64,000 bases of DNA from Paraburkholderia largidicola (GTDB taxonomy: Bacteria; Pseudomonadota; Gammaproteobacteria; Burkholderiales; Burkholderiaceae), in the NCBI RefSeq assembly GCF_013426895.1, contig NZ_AP023175.1:2046001-2110000 (forward strand). The letters run 5' to 3'. A program made the translations under genes and the position numbers. Positions 48,105 to 55,686 of the stretch are shown piece after piece. The number at the start of each line of letters is the position of its first letter. Position 1 is the first letter of the stretch. The notes beneath the pieces were generated by a model. The model saw nothing but the letters and a program-made list of their open reading frames with translations. It did no database searches and had not been told where the DNA came from.

Positions 48105-48509
48105 GTGTCGCTGCGTTCGAAGGTGTGGGTGTCGGTTGGTTTGCTGTGCGTGTCGATGGCGGCGCGCGCCGAGTACAAGGAAGTGTGGAATCCGCCTGAG
48201 GCCGCGCAGCACGCGAGGCATTCGAAGCGCGTTGCCGCTGGTGCGGGTGCAGCGAAGGCCGTGCATCAGGGCAAGTCCGCGCCGCACGGGAAGGTGGTTG
48301 CAAAGGCTGCCGTCCCGTCTGGAAAAATGAAAAAGGCAACGGGAGTCGCCGTGAAAACGGTCCACGCACCTGCGCCGCGCGTTTCGTCGCAAAAGCCTGC
48401 GGCGGCAAAACCGGTCGTCGCAGCGGCCAAGCCTCACCAGGTCGCGCAGAACAGCGCGCCGCAAACCAGCGCCCAGCCCCCGCGCGAACTTCCGCCGATC
48501 CTCCACTAA
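48105..48509 (+). CDS. Small exported Ala/Lys/Pro-rich protein, unknown function
   Basis: This 134-aa protein has a signal peptide (MSLRSKVWVSVGLLCVSMAARA, cleavage after about residue 22). It is followed by a conserved-looking EYKEVWNPPEAAQHARH and then a low-complexity Ala/Lys/Pro/His-rich tail ending in PPRELPPILH. The start is GTG 48105, supported by GGAG 7 bp upstream and by TATAAT at 48068. The basic, disordered character suggests an envelope or DNA/peptidoglycan-associated peptide, but no family was recognised. Confidence 0.65.
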   Translation: MSLRSKVWVSVGLLCVSMAARAEYKEVWNPPEAAQHARHSKRVAAGAGAAKAVHQGKSAPHGKVVAKAAVPSGKMKKATGVAVKTVHAPAPRVSSQKPAAAKPVVAAAKPHQVAQNSAPQTSAQPPRELPPILH

Positions 48510-48522
48510 CTTGCGCAGCGCC

Positions 48523-49374
48523 TCACTGCGCGATCAACCCGTTCGCCACGAGCCGCAACGACTCGACTGAACGCGCGTCGCGCACACGCGAATGCAAGGT
48601 CACGCGCGATTCCGGCAAAGCCGGCAATCCGAGCCGCGTGCCTGAATCGACCAGTCCGCGCGGTGCGACCCGCCTCGCCAGCGGCGACACGGCAAGCCCA
48701 GCCGCCGCCGCTGCGCCGACGGCCTGCACGCCGCCACCGACAAACGCTTCGCGCCATGCGATACCCATGCTGTCCAGCGTGCGCAGCGCAACCGAGCGCA
48801 CGTTGCAAGGCGCGGCGAGCAGCGCCAGCGGCAGCGGCTCGCCCGCGCGCGCCTGCCATTCGGGCGTCGCGAGCCACGACAGCGGCTCGGTGAAAAGCAA
48901 CTGGCCGTCTTCGCGCGGCGCGTCGTCGGGTTCGGAGCGCACCACCACGGCATCGAGCCGCCGCTCGTCGAACTGCTGCAACAGCGTCGCCGACAACCCC
49001 ATGTGCAGTTCCAGCACCAGCCCCGGATCATGCGCGTTGACACGCGCGAGCAGTGCCGCGAGGTCGGTGCCTGCCACATGCTCGCTCAAGCCCAGCACGA
49101 GCCGCCGTCTGTCGGCGGATAACGCGCCGAGCGCGCGGTCATGCGCGCTCAGCAGATCGCGCGCGCCGTCGAGAAACGTCTGACCATGCTCCGACAGCCG
49201 CACCACGCGCGGCGTGCGCTCCAGCAAAGGCTTGCCCAGATGCGCTTCCAGCCGCTTCAGCTTGAGGCTGACGGCGGATTGCGTGGTGTCGAGGGCATCG
49301 GCGGCGCGGGTGAAGCTGCGCAAATCCGCGACCAGCACGAAGGCGCGCACAGCATCGAGATCGAGTACTTTCAT
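48523..49374 (-). CDS. LysR family transcriptional regulator
   Basis: This 283-aa LysR protein has an N-terminal winged helix-turn-helix (AVRAFVLVADLRSFTRAADA, LDTTQSAVSLKLKRLEAHLG, about 6-65). The C-terminal effector-binding domain spans about 90-283. ATG 49374 (MKVLDLDAVRAF) is the family-typical start; the upstream in-frame ATG adds 15 atypical residues. It is divergent from the tautomerase gene with a 98-bp shared control region, so it probably regulates that gene and itself. Confidence 0.92.
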   Translation of the reverse strand: MKVLDLDAVRAFVLVADLRSFTRAADALDTTQSAVSLKLKRLEAHLGKPLLERTPRVVRLSEHGQTFLDGARDLLSAHDRALGALSADRRRLVLGLSEHVAGTDLAALLARVNAHDPGLVLELHMGLSATLLQQFDERRLDAVVVRSEPDDAPREDGQLLFTEPLSWLATPEWQARAGEPLPLALLAAPCNVRSVALRTLDSMGIAWREAFVGGGVQAVGAAAAAGLAVSPLARRVAPRGLVDSGTRLGLPALPESRVTLHSRVRDARSVESLRLVANGLIAQ

Positions 49375-49388
49375 TTCAAATGGAAATA

Positions 49389-49417
49389 GATGAAATATCC
49401 AGCCATATCTGTTCATC
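49389..49417. promoter_or_regulatory. Inverted repeat GATGAA...TTCATC between the LysR and tautomerase genes
   Basis: GATGAA (49389-49394) and TTCATC (49412-49417) flank inner ATATCC/ATATCT half-sites. A second dyad TGAATG (49438-49443) / CATTCA (49455-49460) lies just before the tautomerase ribosome-binding site. These are candidate binding sites for the divergent LysR regulator. Confidence 0.35.
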
Positions 49418-49472
49418 ATGGTAGGCCGGAACTAATCTGAATGCACTTCCTGTTCATTCATTGGAGTTCGAC

Positions 49473-49856
49473 ATGCCTCTCACCCGCATCGCAGTTCGCG
49501 CCGGCAAGCCCGCTGCCTACCGCCAGGCGCTCACGCAAAGTATCCAGCGCGCGTTGGTCGCCGGGTTCAACGTACCCGAGGACGACATCTTCATGGTCAT
49601 CACCGAGCACGACGAGAGCAACTTCGTCTATGACCGCAACTATCTCGGCATCGCGCGCAGCGACGATTTCGTGCTGATCCAGCTCACCGTGACCAACAGC
49701 CGGACGCAGGAGCAGAAAAAGGCGCTCTACAAGCGCATCGTCGACAACCTCGCCGAGCATCCGGGCGTGCGGCGCGAGGACGTATTCATCAATCTCGTCG
49801 AAGTGCTGAAGGAGAACTGGTCGTTCGGCAACGGGATCGCGCAGTACGCGCTCTGA
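49473..49856 (+). CDS. Tautomerase family protein
   Basis: This 127-aa protein starts MPLTRIAVRAGK. After Met removal the catalytic N-terminal Pro is exposed, as in 4-oxalocrotonate tautomerase/MIF superfamily enzymes. It has one long fold of the two-repeat type (QALTQSIQRALVAGFNVPED and QEQKKALYKRIVDNLAEHPG), as in the longer tautomerases. ATG 49473 is chosen over the ATG at 49461 because only it gives Pro1 and because GGAG lies 7 bp before it. The substrate is unknown. Confidence 0.9.
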   Translation: MPLTRIAVRAGKPAAYRQALTQSIQRALVAGFNVPEDDIFMVITEHDESNFVYDRNYLGIARSDDFVLIQLTVTNSRTQEQKKALYKRIVDNLAEHPGVRREDVFINLVEVLKENWSFGNGIAQYAL

Positions 49857-49888
49857 GCGTTCGCGTCCCGGCTCGCGTGCGGTCGGCG

Positions 49889-49920
49889 GAAGGTGCGTCG
49901 CTATAATGGTTTGCACCTTC
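49889..49920 (+). promoter_or_regulatory. modE promoter inside an inverted repeat
   Basis: TATAAT (49902-49907) lies within an inverted repeat GAAGGTGC (49889-49896) / GCACCTTC (49913-49920), 32 bp before ATG 49952. The dyad spans the -10 and probable start site, so it could be an operator or form a hairpin at the 5' end of the mRNA. Confidence 0.45.
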
Positions 49921-49951
49921 ACCCGTTCTTCAGCCGACGCGCACGCGAGCC

Positions 49952-50782
49952 ATGACATCCGATAACAACGACGCTTCCCACGACGATTTGCAATTTGGCG
50001 GTTCCGTCTGGTTCCGCTCCGGCGAGCAGGCGCTCGGCGGCACGCAGCGCATTGCGCTGCTGGCGGCGATCGGCGAAACCGGCTCGATCACGGGCGCGGC
50101 CAAAGCCATCGGCATGAGCTACAAGGCCGCGTGGGATGCCGTCGACGCGATGAACAACCTCGCGGGCGAAACGCTCGTGATCCGCTCGACGGGCGGCAAG
50201 GGCGGCGGCGGCACGACGCTCACGCCGCGTGCGCTGACGCTGATCGACACGTTTCGCGCCGTCGAACGCGAGCACCGGCTGTTTCTCGAACGCGCGGGCG
50301 CGGCGATCGCCGGCTTCTCCGACGACTGGCAACTGATCGGCCGCATCGGCATGAAGACGAGCGCGCGCAACCAGTGGTACGGCAAGGTCAGCGCGATCCA
50401 GCGCGGCACGGTCAATGACGAGGTCTCGCTGGCGTTGCCGGGCGGGCACTCGGTGGTCGCCGTCGTCACGCACGAAAGCACGGAGACGCTGGGGCTGGCC
50501 GTCGGCGGCGAGGCGGTGGCGCTCGTCAAGGCGTCGTCGGTGCTGCTGGTTGCCGACGACGGCATGGCGGAGCGTCTGTCGACCCGGAACCGCCTGCGCG
50601 GCACGGTGTCGGCGGTGCAGCGCGGCGCCGTGAACGCCGAGGTGTCGCTGACGCTGGAAGGCGGCGCGGTCGTCACGGCCGTCGTCACCAACGAGAGCGT
50701 CGCAGAAGTGGGAATCGCCGAAGGGCAGGCGCTCGTGGCCGCGTTCAAGGCGTCGAGCGTGATTCTGGGCGTAACGGCGTAG
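49952..50782 (+). CDS. modE: Molybdate-responsive transcriptional regulator
   Basis: ModE (276 aa) is a molybdate-binding DNA-binding protein. The N-terminal winged helix-turn-helix (about 25-115) has ETGSITGAAKAIGMSYKAAWDAVDAMN, here interrupted for length: key residues are GSITGAAK and SYKAAWD. Two MOP domains follow (about 137-200 with SARNQWYGKVSAIQRGTVND, and 208-274 with STRNRLRGTVSAVQRGAVNA). With molybdate bound it usually represses modABC. The gene converges on modC with 10 bp between stops. Confidence 0.96.
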   Translation: MTSDNNDASHDDLQFGGSVWFRSGEQALGGTQRIALLAAIGETGSITGAAKAIGMSYKAAWDAVDAMNNLAGETLVIRSTGGKGGGGTTLTPRALTLIDTFRAVEREHRLFLERAGAAIAGFSDDWQLIGRIGMKTSARNQWYGKVSAIQRGTVNDEVSLALPGGHSVVAVVTHESTETLGLAVGGEAVALVKASSVLLVADDGMAERLSTRNRLRGTVSAVQRGAVNAEVSLTLEGGAVVTAVVTNESVAEVGIAEGQALVAAFKASSVILGVTA

Positions 50783-50792
50783 GTGCCGTCTT

Positions 50793-51494
50793 CTAGGACA
50801 CAGTGCGGGGATAGCCAGCGAACGGCGCGTTTTCGCGCACGCTGCCGTCGTACACCTGCACGACCTGATCGCCGAATGCGGCGACATCGTCGGGATCGTG
50901 CGTGATCAACAGCATGGGGATGTCGAGCCGCGTCTGCAGATCGGACAGTTCGCGCCGCATGCGCGCGCGCAATGCGTGATCGAGCGCGGAAAACGGCTCG
51001 TCGAGCAACAGCAGGCGCGGCTGCGCGACGAGCGCGCGCGCCAGCGCCACGCGCTGCTTTTGCCCGCCCGAAAGCTGCGCCGGATGATGACCGGCCACCG
51101 TTTTCAGATCCAGCGCGTCGAGCCAGTAGTCGATCTGCGGATGCGAAAAACGCCGTCCCGGATTCAGCCAGCCTGTGTGCATCCCGAAACCGATGTTCTG
51201 CCGCACGTTCAGATGCGGGAATAGCGCGTAATCCTGAAAGAGATACGCGAGACGCCGCGCCTGCGGCTTCTGGTCGATGCCTCGTGTACTGTCGAAGAGC
51301 GGGTCGCCGTGCAGCACGATCTGGCCTTCGTCGGGACGCAGCAAGCCGGCGATTGCCTGCAAGGTCAGGCTCTTGCCCGCGCCCGACGGCCCGAACAGCA
51401 CCATGCGCTGCGCGCTCGCGGTGAACGACACGTCGAGCGTGAACTGGCGTTCGGCGGTGCGCAGCGTTTTGCGGATATCGACGGTGAGCGGCAT
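50793..51494 (-). CDS. modC: Molybdate ABC transporter ATP-binding protein, short form
   Basis: ModC powers molybdate uptake through ModB. Walker A is FGPSGAGKSLTLQAIAGLL, the Q-loop is AYLFQDYALFPHLNVRQN, the signature is LSGGQKQRVALARAL, Walker B is LLLLDEPFSALD and the switch His is in LLITHDPDDV. The protein is only 233 aa: it stops after the nucleotide-binding domain and lacks the C-terminal MOP (molybdate-binding) domain that makes typical ModC about 350 aa. It starts 1 bp after the modB stop. Confidence 0.95.
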   Translation of the reverse strand: MPLTVDIRKTLRTAERQFTLDVSFTASAQRMVLFGPSGAGKSLTLQAIAGLLRPDEGQIVLHGDPLFDSTRGIDQKPQARRLAYLFQDYALFPHLNVRQNIGFGMHTGWLNPGRRFSHPQIDYWLDALDLKTVAGHHPAQLSGGQKQRVALARALVAQPRLLLLDEPFSALDHALRARMRRELSDLQTRLDIPMLLITHDPDDVAAFGDQVVQVYDGSVRENAPFAGYPRTVS

Positions 51495-51495
51495 G

Positions 51496-52170
51496 TCAGC
51501 GGGACGTCATCAGCGAGTGTTGCGGCACGAGCCGGCCCGCGAGCACGAGAATCACGACGCAGGTGACCGAGGTCACGAGCACGAGGAAGTTGGCCGTGCT
51601 GTCGTCGCCCGCCTGCACGGCGGCGTAGACGGCAACCGACAGCGTCTGCGTGCGGCCCGGCAGATTGCCCGCGATCATCAGCGTGGCGCCGAACTCGCCG
51701 AGCGCGCGTGCGAACGCGAGCAGGGCGCCCGCGAGAATGCCGCGCGATGCGAGCGGCAGCGTCACCCGAAAGAAAATCGCCGTTTCGCTGATGCCGAGCG
51801 TGCGCGCGGCGCGCTCCAGTTGTGGATCGACGGATTCGAACGCAGCACGCGCCGACTTCAGCACGAGCGGAAACGCGACCACCATCGACGCGATCACCGC
51901 GCCTTGCCACGTGAACACCAGCTGGATGTCGAAGCGGTCGAGCCATGCGCCGAACACGCCGCGCCGGCCGAGCAGCACCAGCAGGTAATAGCCGAGCACC
52001 GTCGGCGGCATGACGAGCGGCAGCGTCAGCAGCGAGTCGATCAGGTCACGCGCGCCGGAGTGCCAGCGCGCCAGGCCGAAGCCGGCCGCGACGCCGAACA
52101 CGATGTTCAGCGCCGTCGCCCAGCCCGCGACCTTCAGCGACAGCATCAGCGGAATCCAGGCCTGTTCCAT
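51496..52170 (-). CDS. modB: Molybdate ABC transporter permease
   Basis: ModB (224 aa) is the inner-membrane channel of the molybdate importer. It has about five membrane segments (around 8-33, 45-70, 85-110, 140-165 and 195-215). The cytoplasmic EAA-like loop that contacts ModC reads RAARTLGISETAIFFRVTLPLA. It sits between modA (36-bp gap) and modC (1-bp gap) in one operon. Confidence 0.96.
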   Translation of the reverse strand: MEQAWIPLMLSLKVAGWATALNIVFGVAAGFGLARWHSGARDLIDSLLTLPLVMPPTVLGYYLLVLLGRRGVFGAWLDRFDIQLVFTWQGAVIASMVVAFPLVLKSARAAFESVDPQLERAARTLGISETAIFFRVTLPLASRGILAGALLAFARALGEFGATLMIAGNLPGRTQTLSVAVYAAVQAGDDSTANFLVLVTSVTCVVILVLAGRLVPQHSLMTSR

Positions 52171-52206
52171 GATTTAGGCTTCGAGCTTCGTCTGTGGTGG
52201 CGCAGC

Positions 52207-52986
52207 TTAGTGCGCCGGCTTGAAGCCGTACTTCGCGAGCACGGCCTGACCCGCCGGCGACAGCACGAAGGTGATGAACGACTGCGCGTCGGCGGCGTGC
52301 TTGCTGCCTTCGACCTGCGCGATCGGATAGCTGATCGGTGTGGTGGTCGGCACGGTCAGCGCGACCTTGACCTTGTCGGGCATCACGGCGGCATCCGTGC
52401 CGAACACGAAACCGGCGTCGACTTCGCCGCGCGACACGTAATCGAGGCTCTGCCGCACGTTCGACGCCAGCACGCCCTTCGCGCTGACCGCGTCCCATAC
52501 GCCCGCCGCCTTCAGCGCGCCTTCCGTGTAGCGGCCGACAGGCACGGAGGCCGGATCGCCGTACGAAATGCGCTTCACACTCGCCGACGTCAGTTCGTTC
52601 AGGTTCGACGGCGCGAGCTTGCTGTCCGTCGGCACGATCAGCACGAGCGAGTTAGCAGCGAAGTCCTTGCGCGTCGACGGGACGATCACTTTTTGCTCGG
52701 CGGCCTTGTCCATCGCTTTCTGGTCGGCGGACGCGAACACGTCGGCGGGCGCGCCCTTCACGATCTGCTGCATCAGCACGTCGGACGCGCCGAAGTTGAA
52801 CAGCAGCTTGGTGCCGGGATGCTCCTTCTCGTACGCGTCGCCGACAGCCTTGAACGCGTTGGTCAGGCTCGCGGCCGCCGACACGACGAGTTCGTCGGCG
52901 CGGGCCTGCGCGGCGAAGGCAAACGAAAACGCGCTCGCGACGAGCAGGGCAGGTTTCAGGAAGCGGATCATCGACGGGAGGGACAT
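52207..52986 (-). CDS. modA: Molybdate-binding periplasmic protein
   Basis: ModA (259 aa) captures molybdate or tungstate in the periplasm. It has a signal peptide of about 30 residues (MIRFLKPALLVASAFSFAFA...ARA). The conserved VVSAAASLTNAFK oxyanion-site stretch follows, then FNFGASDVLMQQIVKGAPADVFASAD. ATG 52986 is used; ATG 52971 (MIRFLK) is an equally possible start. A probable ModE box lies about 46 bp upstream. Confidence 0.96.
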   Translation of the reverse strand: MSLPSMIRFLKPALLVASAFSFAFAAQARADELVVSAAASLTNAFKAVGDAYEKEHPGTKLLFNFGASDVLMQQIVKGAPADVFASADQKAMDKAAEQKVIVPSTRKDFAANSLVLIVPTDSKLAPSNLNELTSASVKRISYGDPASVPVGRYTEGALKAAGVWDAVSAKGVLASNVRQSLDYVSRGEVDAGFVFGTDAAVMPDKVKVALTVPTTTPISYPIAQVEGSKHAADAQSFITFVLSPAGQAVLAKYGFKPAH

Positions 52987-53031
52987 GGGAAGGTGGCGCC
53001 GGGTCGACCGGAAGCAGGTTGAAAACGCCAT

Positions 53032-53053
53032 CGTAATATATGTAGGGTTACAG
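53032..53053 (-). promoter_or_regulatory. Probable ModE-binding site upstream of modA
   Basis: CGTAATATATG...GTTACAG shows GTAA/TTAC dyad symmetry with an AT-rich left half. It resembles the CGTTATAT...ATAACG layout of known ModE operators. It sits about 46 bp before the modA start, where repression by ModE would be expected. Confidence 0.5.
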
Positions 53054-53103
53054 CGGTCGGCATATTGAACATGTGGCGCGCAAGCTAGCCGGTTTTGTGT
53101 GAT

Positions 53104-53826
53104 TTATGCGTCGGAATCGGGCAAGGGCACAGCGACGTTGCGTGTTTTTTGCAACGGCGCGAGGGGCGCGGCCGGCGAACCGGGCGTGTAGGTGTCGCGC
53201 AGCGCCTTCCAGCGGGCGCGGACGAACGGCCGGTCGTGGCCGGAAATTTTCAGCGCGATATGCGTGACCCAGCGCTGGGTCGGCAGATGCACCGCGTGCA
53301 GACCCAGCGTGATGATCGTCAGACTCAACACCACGGGCGCGACGGGCAGGCGTCCAGGCGGCGTCGCATTCCACGCAATCCGCACGAACACGAGCGCCGT
53401 CAGCCCGCCGACGATGCAGCCTGTTATCGCTTCCGACGGCGAATGCGCCTCGATGACGACGCGCGAAAAGCCGACGAGCGCACCCCCGAACAGCGCGAGC
53501 GCCACGCCTACGACACGCACGGCGGGCGGCGCCGGCAGCAGAACGAGCAAGGCGGCAACGGGGAACACGGCTGTGGCGAACATGGCGTGTCCGCTCAGGC
53601 CGGTGAAGTCCCACACGCGCACGCCGACCCCCCAGCCGAGAAACGCGATCTTCGTCGCCGTGACCAGACCAATGGCGACACCGAGCAGAGCCAGCCAGAC
53701 GGCGGCGAGCCGCCATGAATAGCCGACGGCGAGCCACAGCGCGATGGCGAAAGCGAGCGGCAACGTCAGTCCGGCGCCGCCGAAATTTGTAACAAGAAGC
53801 CAGAATTGTTGAGAAAGGTGAAGCAT
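53104..53826 (-). CDS. PAP2-superfamily membrane phosphatase-like protein
   Basis: This 240-aa membrane protein has about six hydrophobic segments. Two PAP2 motifs are visible: the SGH block in TGLSGHAMFATAVFP and the SRV...H block in GFSRVVIEAHSPSEAITG. The first PAP2 motif (KX6RP) is not obvious, so activity is uncertain. Relatives dephosphorylate lipid carriers or phosphatidic acid. ATG 53826 is chosen because AAGGA lies 6 bp before it. The C-terminal 60 or so residues are cytoplasmic or periplasmic and not conserved. Confidence 0.78.
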   Translation of the reverse strand: MLHLSQQFWLLVTNFGGAGLTLPLAFAIALWLAVGYSWRLAAVWLALLGVAIGLVTATKIAFLGWGVGVRVWDFTGLSGHAMFATAVFPVAALLVLLPAPPAVRVVGVALALFGGALVGFSRVVIEAHSPSEAITGCIVGGLTALVFVRIAWNATPPGRLPVAPVVLSLTIITLGLHAVHLPTQRWVTHIALKISGHDRPFVRARWKALRDTYTPGSPAAPLAPLQKTRNVAVPLPDSDA

Positions 53827-54009
53827 GGGCAATCCTTAACGACAGGTACGGGGCGCGAATTTGCCTACGGCCAGAGGTTTCCAGGACAGCCGGCGACGGT
53901 GCCGGATCGGGAAGGACGTTCCCCGCCCGCGCGTATTCTATAAGTATAGAGGCAGCCGTTATGCGGAAGATGGAAGGAAAAGCGCGAAAACTGCCAGATG
54001 TTAGGACAA

Positions 54010-54057
54010 TTCGGAAATGGACTTAACCGAAGCCCGGTGCGACGGGCTTTTTCCGAA
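54010..54057 (+). terminator. Nested hairpin with terminator-like core
   Basis: The inner stem AGCCCG (54031-54036) / CGGGCT (54043-54048) is followed by five T. An outer stem TTCGGAAA (54010-54017) / TTTCCGAA (54050-54057) can close around it. No gene reads into it from the left on the + strand, so it may end a small RNA or attenuate transcription towards the esterase gene. Confidence 0.45.
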
Positions 54058-54100
54058 AACGGCCTCGGTAGGTGTCAGCATCGCATGGAGATTGATGTTA

Positions 54101-54115
54101 TTGTGCATTGCACAA
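54101..54115. promoter_or_regulatory. Perfect palindrome TTGTGCA-T-TGCACAA
   Basis: Seven-base arms surround one central base, 49 bp before ATG 54164 of the PHB-depolymerase-family gene. The site looks like a homodimer operator. PhaR, the polyhydroxybutyrate regulator, binds TGCA-rich dyads in related bacteria, so it is a candidate; no phaR gene is in the window. Confidence 0.4.
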
Positions 54116-54163
54116 GTTTGCCGGAAGGCAGAATGCATGAGTCCCTATTAGCGAGAAAATCCT

Positions 54164-55357
54164 ATGCCAAAAAGCTTGACGAAAATCTGGCTAGGCGGCC
54201 TGAAACGCCTGTTTGCGATCCAGACGGAACACGCCCGCGCGACGACGAAGCGCAAGCCAAAGCGGTCGTCGACCCGGGCCGTCACCCGGCCTGCTGCCGC
54301 CACGGTGCCCAAACCATCATCGAAAGTCCGCCAGACCACGACGCGCGATGCGCCGCAGCGCGGCGCGCGTGAATCCCGTGTGCGGCCGCGTGCCGCCGCC
54401 TGGGCGAGCGGTTCGTGGACGCGATCGTTCCACTCCGCGCCCGCCGCCCCCGGTAGCCTCGTGAATCATTTGCAGTACGGGCTGTATCTGCCCGCCGGCA
54501 AAACGGTCAAGCACGCGCCGCTCGTCGTGATGCTGCACGGCTGCACGCAGTCCATCGACGAATTTGCCGAAGGCACGCGCATGAACCTGCTCGCCGACCG
54601 CTACGGCTTTGCCGTCGTGTACCCGGAGCAGTCGAAGCATGCGCATGCGCACCGCTGCTGGCATTGGTATGACGATACCGACCGTGCGGGCCGCGCTGAA
54701 GCGCGCGCCGTCGTGTCGCTCGTCGAGGCGCTAGTGGAAGCGCATGGGCTCGACCGCGAGCGGGTGTATGTCGCCGGGATATCGGCGGGCGCCGGGTTGA
54801 CGTCGCTGCTGGCGCTGCATTTTCCCGAGCATTTCGCTGCCGTCGCGCTGCATTCCGGACCCGCGTTCGGCGATGCACATTCCGGCATCGCCGCGATGGA
54901 CGTGATGCGGCGTGGCACGCGGCAGGACCCCGTTGCGCTGGTCGATGCCGTCGCTGATGTGACGACTTACCCGGGCATGCCCGCGATCATCCTGCAGGGC
55001 GAAGCCGACCGCGTCGTCGCGCCTGTCAACGCCGAGCAACTAACGGAGCAGTTTCTGCGGCTGAACGGCATCGTCGATGCACGAGGCGTGCGCAAGGTCG
55101 GCGACGTCAAGGAAGACCGCAAGGCGACCGTCACGACACGCGATTACACGCGCGGCGGGCGGCGCGTCGTGCGCCTCTGCCGCGTGCAGGGCCTCGGCCA
55201 CGCGTGGAGCGGCGGCGACGATGCGGTGCCGTTTCACTCGTCGAAGGGTCCGGATGCGTCCAGTCTGTTGTGGGACTTTTTTCGGCATCAACGTCGCACC
55301 GAGTCGGCACGGGCCGCCAGAGGTACCGCTGACGGCGCGCGGCAGCGCGCGAGTTGA
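54164..55357 (+). CDS. PHB depolymerase family esterase
   Basis: This 397-aa alpha/beta-hydrolase is of the esterase/PHB-depolymerase type. Residues 1-100 are a basic, Arg/Lys/Ala-rich tail with no signal peptide. The catalytic domain (about 100-375) has the oxyanion stretch PLVVMLHGCTQSIDEFAEGT, the lipase box GISAGAGLTSLLA with the Ser nucleophile, the Asp region ILQGEADRVVAP and the His in QGLGHAWSGGD. WHWYDDTDRAGRAEA is typical of this family. It may act on stored poly-3-hydroxybutyrate or another ester inside the cell. Confidence 0.9.
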   Translation: MPKSLTKIWLGGLKRLFAIQTEHARATTKRKPKRSSTRAVTRPAAATVPKPSSKVRQTTTRDAPQRGARESRVRPRAAAWASGSWTRSFHSAPAAPGSLVNHLQYGLYLPAGKTVKHAPLVVMLHGCTQSIDEFAEGTRMNLLADRYGFAVVYPEQSKHAHAHRCWHWYDDTDRAGRAEARAVVSLVEALVEAHGLDRERVYVAGISAGAGLTSLLALHFPEHFAAVALHSGPAFGDAHSGIAAMDVMRRGTRQDPVALVDAVADVTTYPGMPAIILQGEADRVVAPVNAEQLTEQFLRLNGIVDARGVRKVGDVKEDRKATVTTRDYTRGGRRVVRLCRVQGLGHAWSGGDDAVPFHSSKGPDASSLLWDFFRHQRRTESARAARGTADGARQRAS

Positions 55358-55393
55358 CAAATTGCCACACTTTGAATTTGGTGCTGGCGCTGT

Positions 55394-55429
55394 CCTAGGG
55401 TTTTCCCTATAATAGGGGTTATCCCTAGG
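55394..55429 (+). promoter_or_regulatory. Palindromic promoter of the DUF3563 gene
   Basis: TATAAT (55408-55413) lies inside CCCTA-TAA-TAGGG (55405-55417), which is itself flanked by CCTAGGG (55394-55400) and CCCTAGG (55423-55429). The nested dyads over the -10 suggest tight control by a dimeric regulator, 35 bp before ATG 55464. Confidence 0.5.
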
Positions 55430-55463
55430 TGTCAGCCGCCTAACGCCAAATTCGAGGTCCACC

Positions 55464-55640
55464 ATGTATCTGATCAGCCGCCTTTTCCTGTTTCTGACGA
55501 AGTCCTACGACCTGCGTGTCAAAGAGCAAAACGACGCGTACCTGGCCGAAGCCACGGATCTGTACGACCTCGAGTTCCGCATGCGCAAGATCGACCGCGA
55601 AGCGCGACTGCGTCAGCCGTCGTGGATGAGCCAGCACTAA
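55464..55640 (+). CDS. DUF3563 family protein (58 aa)
   Basis: This 58-residue protein, MYLISRLFLFLTKSYDLR and onwards to RQPSWMSQH, matches the short DUF3563 family common in Burkholderia and rhizobia. It has an amphipathic/hydrophobic start and then an acidic/basic helical stretch (EQNDAYLAEATDLYDLEFRM). The function is unknown. A GAGGT ribosome-binding site lies 6 bp before ATG 55464, and a palindromic promoter lies upstream. It is monocistronic, ending 47 bp before the convergent photolyase gene. Confidence 0.88.
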   Translation: MYLISRLFLFLTKSYDLRVKEQNDAYLAEATDLYDLEFRMRKIDREARLRQPSWMSQH

Positions 55641-55686
55641 GCTGCAGCAAGTACGGTCCGGCGCGCGAGCCGGCCATGAAACGCGC

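Larger units (their letters stand above)
53833..54163. other. 331-bp intergenic region upstream of the esterase gene
   Basis: No protein gene is supported. It holds a nested hairpin with a terminator-like end (54010-54057) and a perfect palindrome (54101-54115), listed separately. An AT-rich TATAAGTATAGA stretch near 53940-53951 could be a promoter for a short RNA ending at the hairpin. Confidence 0.35.
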
